Assembly (NCBI GenBank): GCA_946409885.1
Contig: CAMJYF010000057.1
Location: 1 to 8,077 of the forward strand
DNA from: an uncultured Clostridia bacterium
GTDB taxonomy: Bacteria; Bacillota; Clostridia; Oscillospirales; Acutalibacteraceae
Direction: 5' to 3'
Length of the DNA stretch: 8,077 nt
Part shown: piece by piece, positions 1 to 6,295 of the stretch
How the letters are laid out: each line of letters begins with the position of its first letter
Position numbering within the stretch: the stretch's first letter is position 1
Notes under the pieces: generated by a model
Told to the model about the DNA's origin: nothing
The model's input: the letters and a program-made list of their open reading frames with translations, nothing else
Databases searched by the model: none
Position numbers and translations under genes: made by a program

Positions 1-2
1 AG

Positions 3-353
3 CGCATCCGTTTGCTGGGCGTTAAGGCTGCCGTAGCGTTAAAGCCCGCCACCCCGGCGGAGACGGTGTTTCCATATCTAGACAGGCTGGATATGGTGCT
101 GGTGATGACCGTGGAGCCCGGCTTTGGCGGCCAGAGCTTTATGGCGGACCAGTTGCCCAAGATCGCCGCTCTCCGCGCGGAATGCGAAAAGCGCGGCCTG
201 TCCACGGATATCCAGGTGGACGGCGGCATCACCGACAAAACCGCCCCGCTGGTCCTGCAGGCGGGGGCCAACGTGCTGGTGGCCGGCAGCTACCTGTTCA
301 AGGCCGAAAATATGGCAAAAGCCATGGCGGCGCTGAGAGGGGTATGTTGTTAG
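3..353 (+). CDS. rpe: Ribulose-phosphate 3-epimerase, C-terminal part (5' end outside window)
   Basis: This enzyme interconverts D-ribulose 5-phosphate and D-xylulose 5-phosphate in the cytosolic pentose phosphate pathway. The frame is open from the window edge (R-I-R-L-L-G-V-K), so the true start lies upstream; a TTG at 12 is internal. About 116 residues remain, roughly the second half of a family that is usually near 220 residues. Visible family motifs are LKPATP near the start, the loop VEPGFGGQSFM, and QVDGGI, whose Asp (codon 219-221) corresponds to a catalytic acid of the TIM barrel. VAGSYLF, the phosphate-binding end of the barrel, follows. The protein ends LRGVCC, and its TAG stop lies inside a short TAGGGAG duplication. 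It converges with mecA across 129 bases. In Firmicutes rpe often follows rsgA, but that side is not in the window. Confidence 0.95.
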   Translation, partial: RIRLLGVKAAVALKPATPAETVFPYLDRLDMVLVMTVEPGFGGQSFMADQLPKIAALRAECEKRGLSTDIQVDGGITDKTAPLVLQAGANVLVAGSYLFKAENMAKAMAALRGVCC

Positions 354-369
354 GGAGTAGGGAGTTTTT
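351..369 (+). repeat. Short heptamer duplication overlapping the rpe stop codon
   Basis: TAGGGAG occurs twice in a row from 351 to 364, and the first TAG is the rpe stop codon. In the AGTNNNN register the units are AGTAGGG (356-362) and AGTTTTT (363-369). By itself this is too short to be convincing. It is listed because longer arrays of the same AGTNNNN form occur at 3121, 5489 and 5617. Confidence 0.45.
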
Positions 370-442
370 GAGACAGCATTGGGCGTTTTCGTTCAAATAG
401 AGCTGTAATGAAACGTTCAAACAGATTGTTTTCGTCAGGAAG

Positions 443-465
443 ACGGAGCTGAGGCTCCGTGCTAC
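443..465 (-). repeat. GTAG-flanked hairpin (REP-like) between rpe and mecA
   Basis: ACGGAGC (443-449) pairs perfectly with GCTCCGT (454-460) around a TGAG loop. On the minus strand GTAG (465-462) lies one base before the stem. There is no T-run on either side, so it is a poor intrinsic terminator. The core GAGCTGAGGCTC resembles the core GAGCTGACGCTC of the hairpin at 5470-5487. The rest of the 354-482 gap contains two imperfect copies of CGTTCAAA (390-397, 414-421) and no recognisable gene. Confidence 0.6.
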
Positions 466-482
466 GCCATGTTTCAGCCGGA

Positions 483-1052
483 TCATATCAGTCGGCGCAG
501 TATGGCAGCGGCATTGTCTTCTGACACACACTGCCAGTATTCCCCGCACTCGGCGGCCAGTCGGGCGGGATGGGGCGGCAGCGCACCGAACTCACACACG
601 CGCAGAGCGACGGCGGACCGTTCGGCCGAGGGCACGCGGAACACCAGCCGGTACCGCCCGCGCAGCGTATACAGCGCCGAAGGCGCGTCCGTGCGGCAGG
701 CGGCAGCGGCCAGCGCAGCGTCATCAAGATTGGCGCATTCCAGCACCACCGGCGGCGTTTCGGTTTTGACCAGCTGCTTGACGGAGCCGTTCTGTCCATC
801 CCTGGGCGGCAGGGAGGTGAAGCTCACGCGGCAGCCGCCGTCGGTTTCCCGCGTCGCCTCGATCAGCAGCTTGCCGGAGAGATCCAGGTCCACGCCGCTG
901 CTGCGGCGGACCTCGGACAGCAGCGTCCACAGCACCCGGCGGGTGTCCGGGTCGGCGTAATCCAGCTGTTCGTATGTAATGTCGTAGCCGTCCAGTTCCT
1001 CCGGCGACAGCGTCACCTCCACGCGGTATTCATTCACCGGCACGATTCTCAT
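483..1052 (-). CDS. mecA: Adaptor protein MecA
   Basis: MecA is an adaptor for the ClpC AAA+ unfoldase: it delivers substrates to ClpCP protease and stimulates ClpC assembly. The 189-residue product begins MRIVPVNEYRVEVTLSPEEL, matching the family's N-terminal substrate-binding domain (about residues 1-80, with the continuation DITYEQLDY and a helix VLWTLLSEVRR). The C-terminal half (about 95-189) starts LVKTETPPVVLECANLDD and includes YTLRGRYRLVFRVPS, the region that binds ClpC in the family. The two halves are joined by a short Gly/Asp/Gln-rich linker, rather short for the family. The start at 1052 is supported by a GGGGGGAA stretch about 8 nt upstream, an imperfect ribosome binding site. 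The gene is monocistronic, divergent from the gene at 1173 and convergent with rpe. The substrate cannot be told from sequence. Confidence 0.88.
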   Translation of the reverse strand: MRIVPVNEYRVEVTLSPEELDGYDITYEQLDYADPDTRRVLWTLLSEVRRSSGVDLDLSGKLLIEATRETDGGCRVSFTSLPPRDGQNGSVKQLVKTETPPVVLECANLDDAALAAAACRTDAPSALYTLRGRYRLVFRVPSAERSAVALRVCEFGALPPHPARLAAECGEYWQCVSEDNAAAILRRLI

Positions 1053-1087
1053 ACGCGCATTCCCCCCAGGTATTCGTCACTTATTCT

Positions 1088-1116
1088 ATTGTATTCCCCG
1101 CGGCCCGTCCGCGCAA
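1088..1116 (-). promoter_or_regulatory. Candidate sigma-A promoter of mecA
   Basis: Read on the minus strand, TTGCGC (1116-1111) is separated by 17 bp from TACAAT (1093-1088), five of six bases of the -10 consensus. Transcription would start near 1081, about 30 nt before the mecA start codon. The -35 box matches only TTG. No equally good promoter is seen for the divergent gene in this 120-base gap. Confidence 0.4.
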
Positions 1117-1172
1117 TGCAAAAAGATTGGAAAAAGATTTGCCGGGATGCACCATCCCCTGATTATCTGTCT

Positions 1173-2504
1173 ATGAAAAAGAAACCTGCACGCAAAAAAC
1201 AGCCCGCTCCCGCGGTTCCCGCCGCTCCCCGCCGTACCCGGCGGGAGGCGCAGGAGGCCGCGCGCCTTTCGGCGGAAGAAAAGGAGCGCCGCGCGCTGTT
1301 TCACGAGCGGATGAAAAACGCCCCGGCGCGGGTGCGGCTGAAGCCCGTGCGCACCAAGGGCTATTACCGTTTTGCGAAGGAGTACCCCTCCGACGTGGGC
1401 GCGGACGGCTACCGTGAGAACCGGCCCCCCGCCCGCGGGCTTTCCGCCGCGGGCCGCTGCCTGCTGGCGCTGCTGTGCGTGGCCGTCTTCTGCCTGGCCT
1501 TTATCTGGGTGCGGGCCGCCATGCTGATCTCCGCCGCGCCGGGGGAGACGGATTACCTGGCAACCGTTTCCGACGCTGTTTCCGTGGCGCCGGGGCTGCG
1601 CGCCCTGCGCTTCACCGGGGAGGATCTGCGCGGCTACGGCGCGCCGGAGCTGAAACGGATGCTGGCGGAATACGGCTGCAATGCCGCGCTGTTTGAATTC
1701 AAGGACCCGGACGGCTATATCGCCTTTCCCACGGAGCTGGCCCTTGGCGCCGCCGGGGAGAACGCGACGGAAACCGCCTGGGATACCGTAACGGCGCTGG
1801 AGCAGGCGGACGTGCGCACGGTGGCCTATATCAGCTGCTTCCGGGATTCCGCCGCCACCGCCTACGATACTGAGCTGGCGGTGATGGATTTTGACGATCC
1901 GGACGAGCCGCTGACGGACGCCGCCGGCAGCATGTGGCTGGACCCCTACCGGCCGGAGACGGCCGCCTACCTGACGGGACTGATCTCCGAGGCCATCGAC
2001 GGCGGGTTCTCCTACGTGGTGCTGGACAACGTCTGTTTCCCCTATGATCTGGGGTTGAAGACCGCCTATTTCAGCGCCGCCGACGTGGCGGACCGGGGCG
2101 AGAATTCCATCCTGCTGGACTTTCTGGCCCAGGCGCTGGGGGTTTCCGGCACGGGGCAGCTGATCGTCATGTGCGACGTGAACGGGCTGGCCGCGGGCGA
2201 GATGGGGCGCGACAACCGCTACGGCGGCAGCCTGCTTTACTGCGGCGCGGAAAACTTTGCCGTGGACGCCCGCCTGAGCCTGCAGCCGCTGGACGAGCCG
2301 GATCCGCTGGGGCTGTTCGCCTACCGGGAGGACGTTCCCTCCGCCTTTATCCTCAGCGCCTGCGCGAAAGCCCACGGCGCGGTGACGGAGGCGGAAAACC
2401 TTGACGGCGCAAGGCTGCTGGCCTGTGTGGAAAACGACGGGCCCCCCGCCGGGCTGAAGGAGCTGCTGGCCCACACCGGGCTGAACGATTATATTATCTG
2501 GTGA
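1173..2504 (+). CDS. Membrane-anchored putative glycoside hydrolase, DUF4015-like
   Basis: The 443-residue product resembles the putative glycosyl hydrolase family DUF4015 (PF13200), TIM-barrel proteins of unproven substrate. Residues 1-60 are very basic and Pro/Ala-rich (MKKKPARKKQPAP) and stay inside the cell. A single hydrophobic segment at about 95-119 (LLALLCVAVFCLAFIWV) should anchor the protein with its C-terminal domain outside. Family-like motifs in order are NAALFEFKDPDGYIAF (170-185), RTVAYISCFRD (215-225), WLDPYRPE (255-262) and GFSYVVLDNVCFP (278-290). These correspond to the family's KD-dG, Y-ar-vfkD, W-dp and GF-e-qfDYiRFP positions. The usual DY-RFP is replaced by DN-CFP, so activity is uncertain. 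The start was chosen at ATG 1173 for its lysine-rich beginning; ATG 1116 is also in frame and neither has a good ribosome binding site. The gene probably continues into ywlG, since no clear terminator follows. Confidence 0.7.
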   Translation: MKKKPARKKQPAPAVPAAPRRTRREAQEAARLSAEEKERRALFHERMKNAPARVRLKPVRTKGYYRFAKEYPSDVGADGYRENRPPARGLSAAGRCLLALLCVAVFCLAFIWVRAAMLISAAPGETDYLATVSDAVSVAPGLRALRFTGEDLRGYGAPELKRMLAEYGCNAALFEFKDPDGYIAFPTELALGAAGENATETAWDTVTALEQADVRTVAYISCFRDSAATAYDTELAVMDFDDPDEPLTDAAGSMWLDPYRPETAAYLTGLISEAIDGGFSYVVLDNVCFPYDLGLKTAYFSAADVADRGENSILLDFLAQALGVSGTGQLIVMCDVNGLAAGEMGRDNRYGGSLLYCGAENFAVDARLSLQPLDEPDPLGLFAYREDVPSAFILSACAKAHGAVTEAENLDGARLLACVENDGPPAGLKELLAHTGLNDYIIW

Positions 2505-2582
2505 CGGAGACCGTCGCCCCGTTTCCGGCGCGGGACCTGTTTCTGTCGCGGAACCGAAAACACACAACGGAGGATAACAGAG

Positions 2583-3125
2583 ATGATGGATATGATTCGC
2601 GCGCAGGCCGCCCAGGCGGTGGAAGAGCTGCTGGAGACGGCGCAGATCAAAAGGGGAGGCCTGTTTGTGGTGGGCTGCTCCTCCAGTGAGATCGTTGGAG
2701 GCGTGATCGGCAAAAACGGCAGTCTGGAAGCGGCGCAGGCCGTATATGACGGGATAGCGCCGTTGCTGAAGGACCGGGGGATCTGGCTGGCGGCCCAGTG
2801 CTGTGAGCATCTGAACCGGGCGCTTATCCTGGAAGAGGAGGCAGCGGAGCGCTTTGGGTATGAGCCTGTGTGCGTGGTGCCCTGGGAGCACGGCGGCGGT
2901 TCCTTTGCCACCGTGTCGTGGCGGCGTTTTTCGCGGCCCGTGGCGGTGGAGCATATCCGCGCGGACGCGGGCATCGATATCGGCCTGACCATGATCGGGA
3001 TGCACCTGAAGGAGGTGGCCGTCCCGGTGCGGGTCTCCGTAAAGCGTATCGGCGAGGCCCCCATCGTCTGCGCCCGCACCCGCGCCAAGCTGATCGGCGG
3101 CGAACGGGCGAGGTATGGGGAGTGA
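2583..3125 (+). CDS. ywlG: UPF0340 family protein, YwlG-like (TIGR01440)
   Basis: The 180-residue product is full length for the UPF0340/TIGR01440 family, a conserved cytosolic Firmicute protein of unknown biochemical role. Characteristic stretches are GGLFVVGCSSSEIVGG (about 25-40), IWLAAQCCEHLNRAL, EPVCVVPWEHGGGSFAT, and DAGIDIGLTMIGMHLKEVAVPVR, followed by a basic KLIGGERARYGE tail. Conserved Cys, His and Gly residues in the middle suggest a ligand- or metal-binding site, but nothing is established. GGAGG at 2569-2573, nine bases upstream, fixes the start at ATG 2583; a second ATG follows at 2586. The gene lies 78 bases after the DUF4015-like gene on the same strand and may share its transcript. 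Its TGA stop is part of a heptamer repeat array. Confidence 0.88.
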   Translation: MMDMIRAQAAQAVEELLETAQIKRGGLFVVGCSSSEIVGGVIGKNGSLEAAQAVYDGIAPLLKDRGIWLAAQCCEHLNRALILEEEAAERFGYEPVCVVPWEHGGGSFATVSWRRFSRPVAVEHIRADAGIDIGLTMIGMHLKEVAVPVRVSVKRIGEAPIVCARTRAKLIGGERARYGE

Positions 3126-3157
3126 TTAGTGGATAGTGGTTAGTGATTAGTGGTTAG
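3121..3157 (+). repeat. Five-copy 7-bp tandem repeat overlapping the ywlG stop codon
   Basis: From 3123 the sequence reads TGATTAG, TGGATAG, TGGTTAG, TGATTAG, TGGTTAG: five heptamers differing only at positions 3 and 4. In the alternative register all units are AGTGRWT (3121-3155). The TGA of the first unit is the ywlG stop codon. Because 7 is not a multiple of 3 and the units carry TGA/TAG, the array closes all three frames on this strand. Confidence 0.85.
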
Positions 3158-3164
3158 GAATGGG

Positions 3165-3215
3165 AGAACGGAACAGCGGGCGGTTGGCGGGCTGTTCCGT
3201 TCTTTGGTTTGATTG
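3165..3215 (+). terminator. Intrinsic terminator after ywlG
   Basis: A perfect 13-bp stem, AGAACGGAACAGC (3165-3177) with GCTGTTCCGTTCT (3191-3203), encloses a 13-nt G-rich loop. A T-rich tail (TTGGTTTGATT) follows on the plus strand. The tail is interrupted by G residues, so efficiency may be moderate. It lies 39 bases after the ywlG stop. Confidence 0.65.
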
Positions 3216-3220
3216 GATGG

Positions 3221-3260
3221 GTAGGCCCGGCGGATGACAGACCGCCGGTATTTTTATTTC
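3221..3260 (+). terminator. Second hairpin with T-rich tail, GTAG-flanked
   Basis: CCGGCGG (3227-3233) pairs with CCGCCGG (3242-3248) around an 8-nt loop and is followed by TATTTTTATTTC, a good plus-strand terminator tail. It is the second terminator in tandem after ywlG. GTAG (3221-3224) stands two bases before the stem, as in the other GTAG hairpins of this window. The T-tract overlaps the TAA stop codon (3254-3256) of the convergent dockerin gene. Confidence 0.6.
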
Positions 3261-4279
3261 TGCGGATCGCTGAATCTGTAGGGCCGGACGTTGGATGCGG
3301 TGCCCCACAGGGAGCAGGGCTTTTGCAGCTTGACCGCGGTGCGCAGGATCGCTCTGGCGTCGTCCGGGGAAATCTTGCCGTTCCCGTCGTAATCCGCGCA
3401 GCAGAACGCCCGGGAATCCTTGTCGTATTGTTCCAGCCCCACGCAGCAGCGCAGCGCCAGCCGCGCGTCCTCCGCGGTCACCTCCCGGTCGCCGTCCACG
3501 TCGCCGTACCAGTAGGTGCGCGTCGCGGCGCCCCCAACGCAGCCGCTCGCCGGGAAATAATACTTTTGCCCGCAGAGCAGGCAGGTATAGTAAGAGACGC
3601 TTTCCCAGGGGAAGACCGGAGAATCCTCATGAAAATTACCCGCATCCCATATGTGGGGGATCGCCGGGTTCAACAGCTCCCCGCAGACGGCGCAGCGCTC
3701 CTCGCCGTCGGCGCAGGTGCGTCGGCTGCCCGTGTCGGCGGAGGATTTCCGCAAGGGGGAAAGATCGAGAAAATGATCCGCGGCCACAAAGGTATCGGCC
3801 ACGGCGTCGGTCAGGCCGCAGGGTTTGGTAATGGGGGCCAGCGCCGGATCCGCGAAGACGACAACGGTACTATCGTTGCCCACCCGGCGCAGCATGCGGT
3901 CCTTGGAATATTCGGAAACGTGGGTGGTCAGCCTGGGGATGATTTTGGTGGTTCTTTGCAGTTCTTCCCCGCATACTTCGCAGCGGATCACGCTGTCGTA
4001 GCTGCCCTGGTCTTTGCAGGTGGCGGGGAGGATGTTTTCCTTTACCGGCAGAGCGGGCGTGTGCGCGGTTCTGGCGGCGGGCAGCTCCTTGCGGCTCAGC
4101 TCCTCGCCGCATTGAACGCAGCGGATGATTTCCGTACAGACGCCTTCCTCCGAGCAGCTGGGCTCTTTGGTTTTTTCATAATCGGCGGGGCCCGGCTGAT
4201 GCTCATGCGCGGCGGCCGCCGCGACGGAAAACGCAACGCACAGCGCCAGCAGCAGCGCGGTCAGTATACACTTTTTCAT
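3254..4279 (-). CDS. Secreted cysteine-rich protein with C-terminal type I dockerin (copy A)
   Basis: The product is 341 residues. Residues 1-24 (MKKCILTALLLALCVAFSVA then AAAA) form a Sec signal peptide. The mature part carries four CxxC pairs (54/57, 100/103, 196/199, 233/236), three of them followed by Gly-Glu-(Glu/Leu), in units of the form C-x(4,6)-SYDSVIRC-x2-CG. These resemble zinc-ribbon-like Cys repeats of clostridial surface proteins. Between them are TVVVFADPALAPI (138-150), GSRRTCADGE (184-193) and IPHIW (207-211), shared with the other two copies. Residues 258-318 are a dockerin: DVDGDREVTAEDARLALR and DYDGNGKISPDDARAILR, each with Asp/Asn calcium ligands. A longer frame upstream was rejected because AAAGGAGA (4288-4295) sits 8 bases before ATG 4279. 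It follows copy B by 37 bases and is probably cotranscribed. The role is unknown; extracellular attachment through a cohesin is inferred. Confidence 0.8.
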   Translation of the reverse strand: MKKCILTALLLALCVAFSVAAAAAHEHQPGPADYEKTKEPSCSEEGVCTEIIRCVQCGEELSRKELPAARTAHTPALPVKENILPATCKDQGSYDSVIRCEVCGEELQRTTKIIPRLTTHVSEYSKDRMLRRVGNDSTVVVFADPALAPITKPCGLTDAVADTFVAADHFLDLSPLRKSSADTGSRRTCADGEERCAVCGELLNPAIPHIWDAGNFHEDSPVFPWESVSYYTCLLCGQKYYFPASGCVGGAATRTYWYGDVDGDREVTAEDARLALRCCVGLEQYDKDSRAFCCADYDGNGKISPDDARAILRTAVKLQKPCSLWGTASNVRPYRFSDPQK

Positions 4280-4316
4280 GGTGATGATCTCCTTTCCGTT
4301 CTCCTTCGCGGCGCCG

Positions 4317-5327
4317 TCACGCTGCCCGCAGGCCGACGGCCATCCGCAGAATGAGTCTCGCGTCCGCCGGTTCAACGACAGCGTTTCCGTCCACGTCCGC
4401 TTTACGGCGCGTGGATTCCGTAATGACCCTGTCCACGTCCCCGAAACCGACGGCGTAACGCAGCGTCAACCGGGCGTCCTCGGGGGTGACCTTTCCGTCA
4501 AGGTCCACGTCGCCGATGCGCGTATAACCGCCTGTGTAGGTGGAAGCGGAAAACGTTTCGCCGCAGACCAGGCAGGAATAGGTGATGCGTTCGGAAAGAC
4601 TGCCCCCGGCGGGCTTTGCCAGCTTTGACCGGTCCCAGGTGTGCGGGATGGCTTCCTCCAGCACCTCGCCGCAGATAACGCAGACGGTTTCGCCGTCGGC
4701 GCAGGTGCGCCGGCTGCCGTCGCCCGCCAGAAAGCGATCCTTTTCCAGCGTCACGCCGTCATACGCAGGGGGCAGCGTCACGTTTTTGAGGATGGGGGGA
4801 TAGGCGTCGTCCGCAAAGGTGACTACCGTGCCGCCGTAGGGGGCAACACTGACGGTGCGCCGCAGCATGTAATCCGGCAGATGGACGGGAAGGCTGCCGC
4901 CGTATTCTTTGTGTACGCGCTGCAGTTCCGCGCCACACACGTCGCAGTAGGTCACGCTGTCGTAGCTGCCGGGGTGATGGCTGATGGGGTTGAGGACGTT
5001 TTCCCGGACGGGAGGCGCCGGTTGGTGAACCGATCCGACCGGGACAATGACATGGTTGGTGGCGATGATCTCTCCGCAGAGGGCGCAGCGCGTCACCTCG
5101 TCGTAAGAGCCCTGCGCCGCGCAGGTAGGGGGTACGGGGTTTTCTATCGAGACGTCGCCCGCCACATGACGGCATTCAGAGGCTTGGGCCTTTTCCGCCG
5201 CGGCGGGGGGATCGTCGGCGGCAAACGCGCCGCAACGCGACGGGGTCACGCCAACCGCCAGCAATATGGCGATGGCGAACAGAAAGGCCCGCTGTATCTG
5301 TTTTTTGATAGAAATGGTTCTGTTCAC
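4317..5327 (-). CDS. Secreted cysteine-rich protein with C-terminal type I dockerin (copy B)
   Basis: The product is 336 residues and a paralogue of copy A. It starts with GTG at 5327, supported by AAAGGAG (5335-5341) seven bases upstream. A signal peptide spans about 1-37 (basic start, then AFLFAIAILLAVGV, with a likely AFA-A cleavage site). CxxC pairs are at 81/84, 128/131, 216/219 and 252/255. One unit has lost its leading Cys (NPISHHPGSYDSVTYC against PATCKDQGSYDSVIRC in copy A). Shared signatures are TVVTFADDAYPPI (167-179), DGSRRTCADGE (203-213) and IPHTW (227-231). The dockerin spans about 272-333, with repeats DVDLDGKVTPEDARLTLR and DVDGNAVVEPADARLILR. The gene is first in a probable two-gene operon with copy A. 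No enzymatic domain is recognised; a structural, metal-binding or ligand-binding surface role is possible. Confidence 0.8.
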   Translation of the reverse strand: MNRTISIKKQIQRAFLFAIAILLAVGVTPSRCGAFAADDPPAAAEKAQASECRHVAGDVSIENPVPPTCAAQGSYDEVTRCALCGEIIATNHVIVPVGSVHQPAPPVRENVLNPISHHPGSYDSVTYCDVCGAELQRVHKEYGGSLPVHLPDYMLRRTVSVAPYGGTVVTFADDAYPPILKNVTLPPAYDGVTLEKDRFLAGDGSRRTCADGETVCVICGEVLEEAIPHTWDRSKLAKPAGGSLSERITYSCLVCGETFSASTYTGGYTRIGDVDLDGKVTPEDARLTLRYAVGFGDVDRVITESTRRKADVDGNAVVEPADARLILRMAVGLRAA

Positions 5328-5378
5328 AGTGATACTCCTTTCAGTCAGTTGGTTTTCGATTCTTTCGGTGACGGCTAA

Positions 5379-5407
5379 AGGATAACACGCCGTGAGCAGA
5401 AACGCAA
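5379..5407 (-). promoter_or_regulatory. Candidate promoter of the dockerin operon
   Basis: On the minus strand TTGCGT (5407-5402) and TATCCT (5384-5379) are separated by exactly 17 bp. They match the sigma-A boxes at 3/6 and 4/6 positions. The start of transcription would fall about 45 bases before the GTG of copy B. Support is spacing and position only. Confidence 0.3.
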
Positions 5408-5469
5408 TACCGCGGGAACCAAAACGCCTTTTGGGGGAACGAAAATAAGGAACGGGAAATTGGCAATTT

Positions 5470-5487
5470 GTCGAGCTGACGCTCGAC
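5470..5487. repeat. Hairpin with TGAC loop
   Basis: GTCGAGC (5470-5476) pairs perfectly with GCTCGAC (5481-5487) around TGAC. Stem length and loop size equal those of the hairpin at 443-460, with which it shares the core GAGCTGASGCTC. Unlike the other hairpins it has no adjacent GTAG. Confidence 0.55.
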
Positions 5488-5488
5488 G

Positions 5489-5521
5489 AGTCGGAAGTGG
5501 GAAGTGGGAAGTCGGAAGTCG
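5489..5521 (+). repeat. Heptamer array, AGTSGGA units
   Basis: Four complete units (AGTCGGA, AGTGGGA, AGTGGGA, AGTCGGA) and a partial AGTCG follow each other without gaps. They differ only at position 4. Confidence 0.85.
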
Positions 5522-5616
5522 TTCAAGGGTAAGGACTTTTCCTCTCAAAAAAGAGCTGAAATGCCCTTAAACCTTGAGGAAAAGACGGTTTGCAATGAAA
5601 AACAGCCAGATTGTTT

Positions 5617-5651
5617 CGGGACTTCCGACTTCCGACTGATGACTTCCGACT
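5617..5651 (-). repeat. Inverted heptamer array, AGTCGGA units
   Basis: Read on the minus strand from 5651 the units are AGTCGGA, AGTCATC, AGTCGGA, AGTCGGA and a diverged AGTCCCG. Together with 5489-5521 it could fold into a long imperfect stem in a transcript. Confidence 0.8.
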
Positions 5652-5670
5652 GGATGCGAAGCATCCCTAC
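5652..5670 (-). repeat. GTAG-flanked hairpin (REP-like)
   Basis: GGATGC (5652-5657) pairs with GCATCC (5661-5666) around GAA and is followed directly by CTAC, so the minus strand reads GTAG then the stem-loop. It adjoins the inverted heptamer array with no gap. Confidence 0.6.
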
Positions 5671-5704
5671 AAATCCCCCTTTTCCGCGCCATTCTGCCGT
5701 CGGG

Positions 5705-6280
5705 TCAATGGGGCAATGGCTCGCTTTGGGGGATTGGGTCCTGCCGCGCCGCCCGTTTTTCATCCCACCGCTGTTTGGCCAGCGAAACGGCGATGGAGCC
5801 GATGGAAAAGATGTCGTTGGCGGCCCCGGCCCAGGCGCCGTTGATCAGGTCGTAGATCAGCCACAGGCCGTAGCGGGGGCAGGAGAGCAGCTTCAGGCGT
5901 TTGGTCTGGGTCTGCCAGTTGGCGATGGTGGCCGTAACGGAGGCCAGCAGCGGCAGCACGCTCCAGGCGTTTTCCCAGGTGGAAATGACGGAGACCGCCG
6001 CCACCACCACAAAAAAGGCGGGGATCAGTTTGGAGTTGATGTTCTTTTTTTCCCGCAGGCCGTAAATGTAGTTGCGCAGCAGGTTCATGGTGTTGATGGC
6101 AACCGCCGGGTACAGCCCCAGCATCACGTAGTGCAAAATCCAGAAGACGGAGGAGACCGTCATCATGGCCATGATCCAGCCGTGCTTGCGGAACTGGAAC
6201 GACAGGATCGTCAGCCCCATGGCGATAAAACCAGCGATCTGCGCCAGCAGATCCACATGCGTCCGATAAAACGCCGCCAT
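5705..6280 (-). CDS. YgjV-like integral membrane protein
   Basis: The 191-residue product resembles the bacterial YgjV family (PF10688), multi-spanning inner-membrane proteins of unknown function. Hydrophobic segments are at about 11-30 (LLAQIAGFIAMGLTILSFQF), 35-57 (IMAMMTVSSVFWILHYVML), 58-74, 86-101 (IPAFFVVVAAVSVIS), 106-121 (VLPLLASVTATIA) and 138-166. Typical features are the SFQF end of the first segment followed by RKHG, the LHYVMLG motif and MNLLRNYIYGLR. The C-terminus is charged and Pro-rich. AAAGGAGA (6287-6294) lies six bases before ATG 6280, giving a firm start. The gene begins 39 bases after the truncated dockerin gene on the same strand, and no promoter is evident in that gap. 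It may therefore rely on transcription through that remnant. No functional link to the dockerin proteins is apparent. Confidence 0.75.
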   Translation of the reverse strand: MAAFYRTHVDLLAQIAGFIAMGLTILSFQFRKHGWIMAMMTVSSVFWILHYVMLGLYPAVAINTMNLLRNYIYGLREKKNINSKLIPAFFVVVAAVSVISTWENAWSVLPLLASVTATIANWQTQTKRLKLLSCPRYGLWLIYDLINGAWAGAANDIFSIGSIAVSLAKQRWDEKRAARQDPIPQSEPLPH

Positions 6281-6295
6281 CCCTTTTCTCCTTTC

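Larger units (their letters stand above)
5470..5670. repeat. Composite non-coding element bounded by hairpins and inverted heptamer arrays
   Basis: Within the 377-base gap between copy B and the ygjV-like gene, this stretch holds in order: a hairpin (5470-5487), a direct heptamer array (5489-5521), about 95 bases without repeats, the same heptamer array inverted (5617-5651), and a GTAG-flanked hairpin (5652-5670). The central part contains a further inverted pair, CTTTTCCTC (5536-5544) with GAGGAAAAG (5576-5584). No credible coding frame is visible. The organisation resembles a small non-autonomous element, but no target-site duplication could be identified. The remaining bases, 5408-5469 and 5671-5704, show nothing recognisable. 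Confidence 0.5.

Noticed and set aside
443..460. Intrinsic terminator between rpe and mecA
   Set aside because: The stem is good but neither strand has a T-run after it; the GTAG flank fits the REP-like hairpins better.
570..1115. Upstream extension of the DUF4015-like frame on the plus strand
   Set aside because: It runs antisense through mecA, whose protein is clearly recognisable; the extension is low-complexity Arg/Gln/Ala with no family resemblance.
1086..3005. Very long open frame on the minus strand
   Set aside because: It is antisense to the DUF4015-like and ywlG genes; its His/Arg/Gly/Gln-rich composition is typical of a GC-rich shadow frame.
3209..5378. Long plus-strand frames opposite the two dockerin genes
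   Set aside because: The minus-strand frames have signal peptides, ribosome binding sites and dockerin repeats; the plus-strand translations have none of these.
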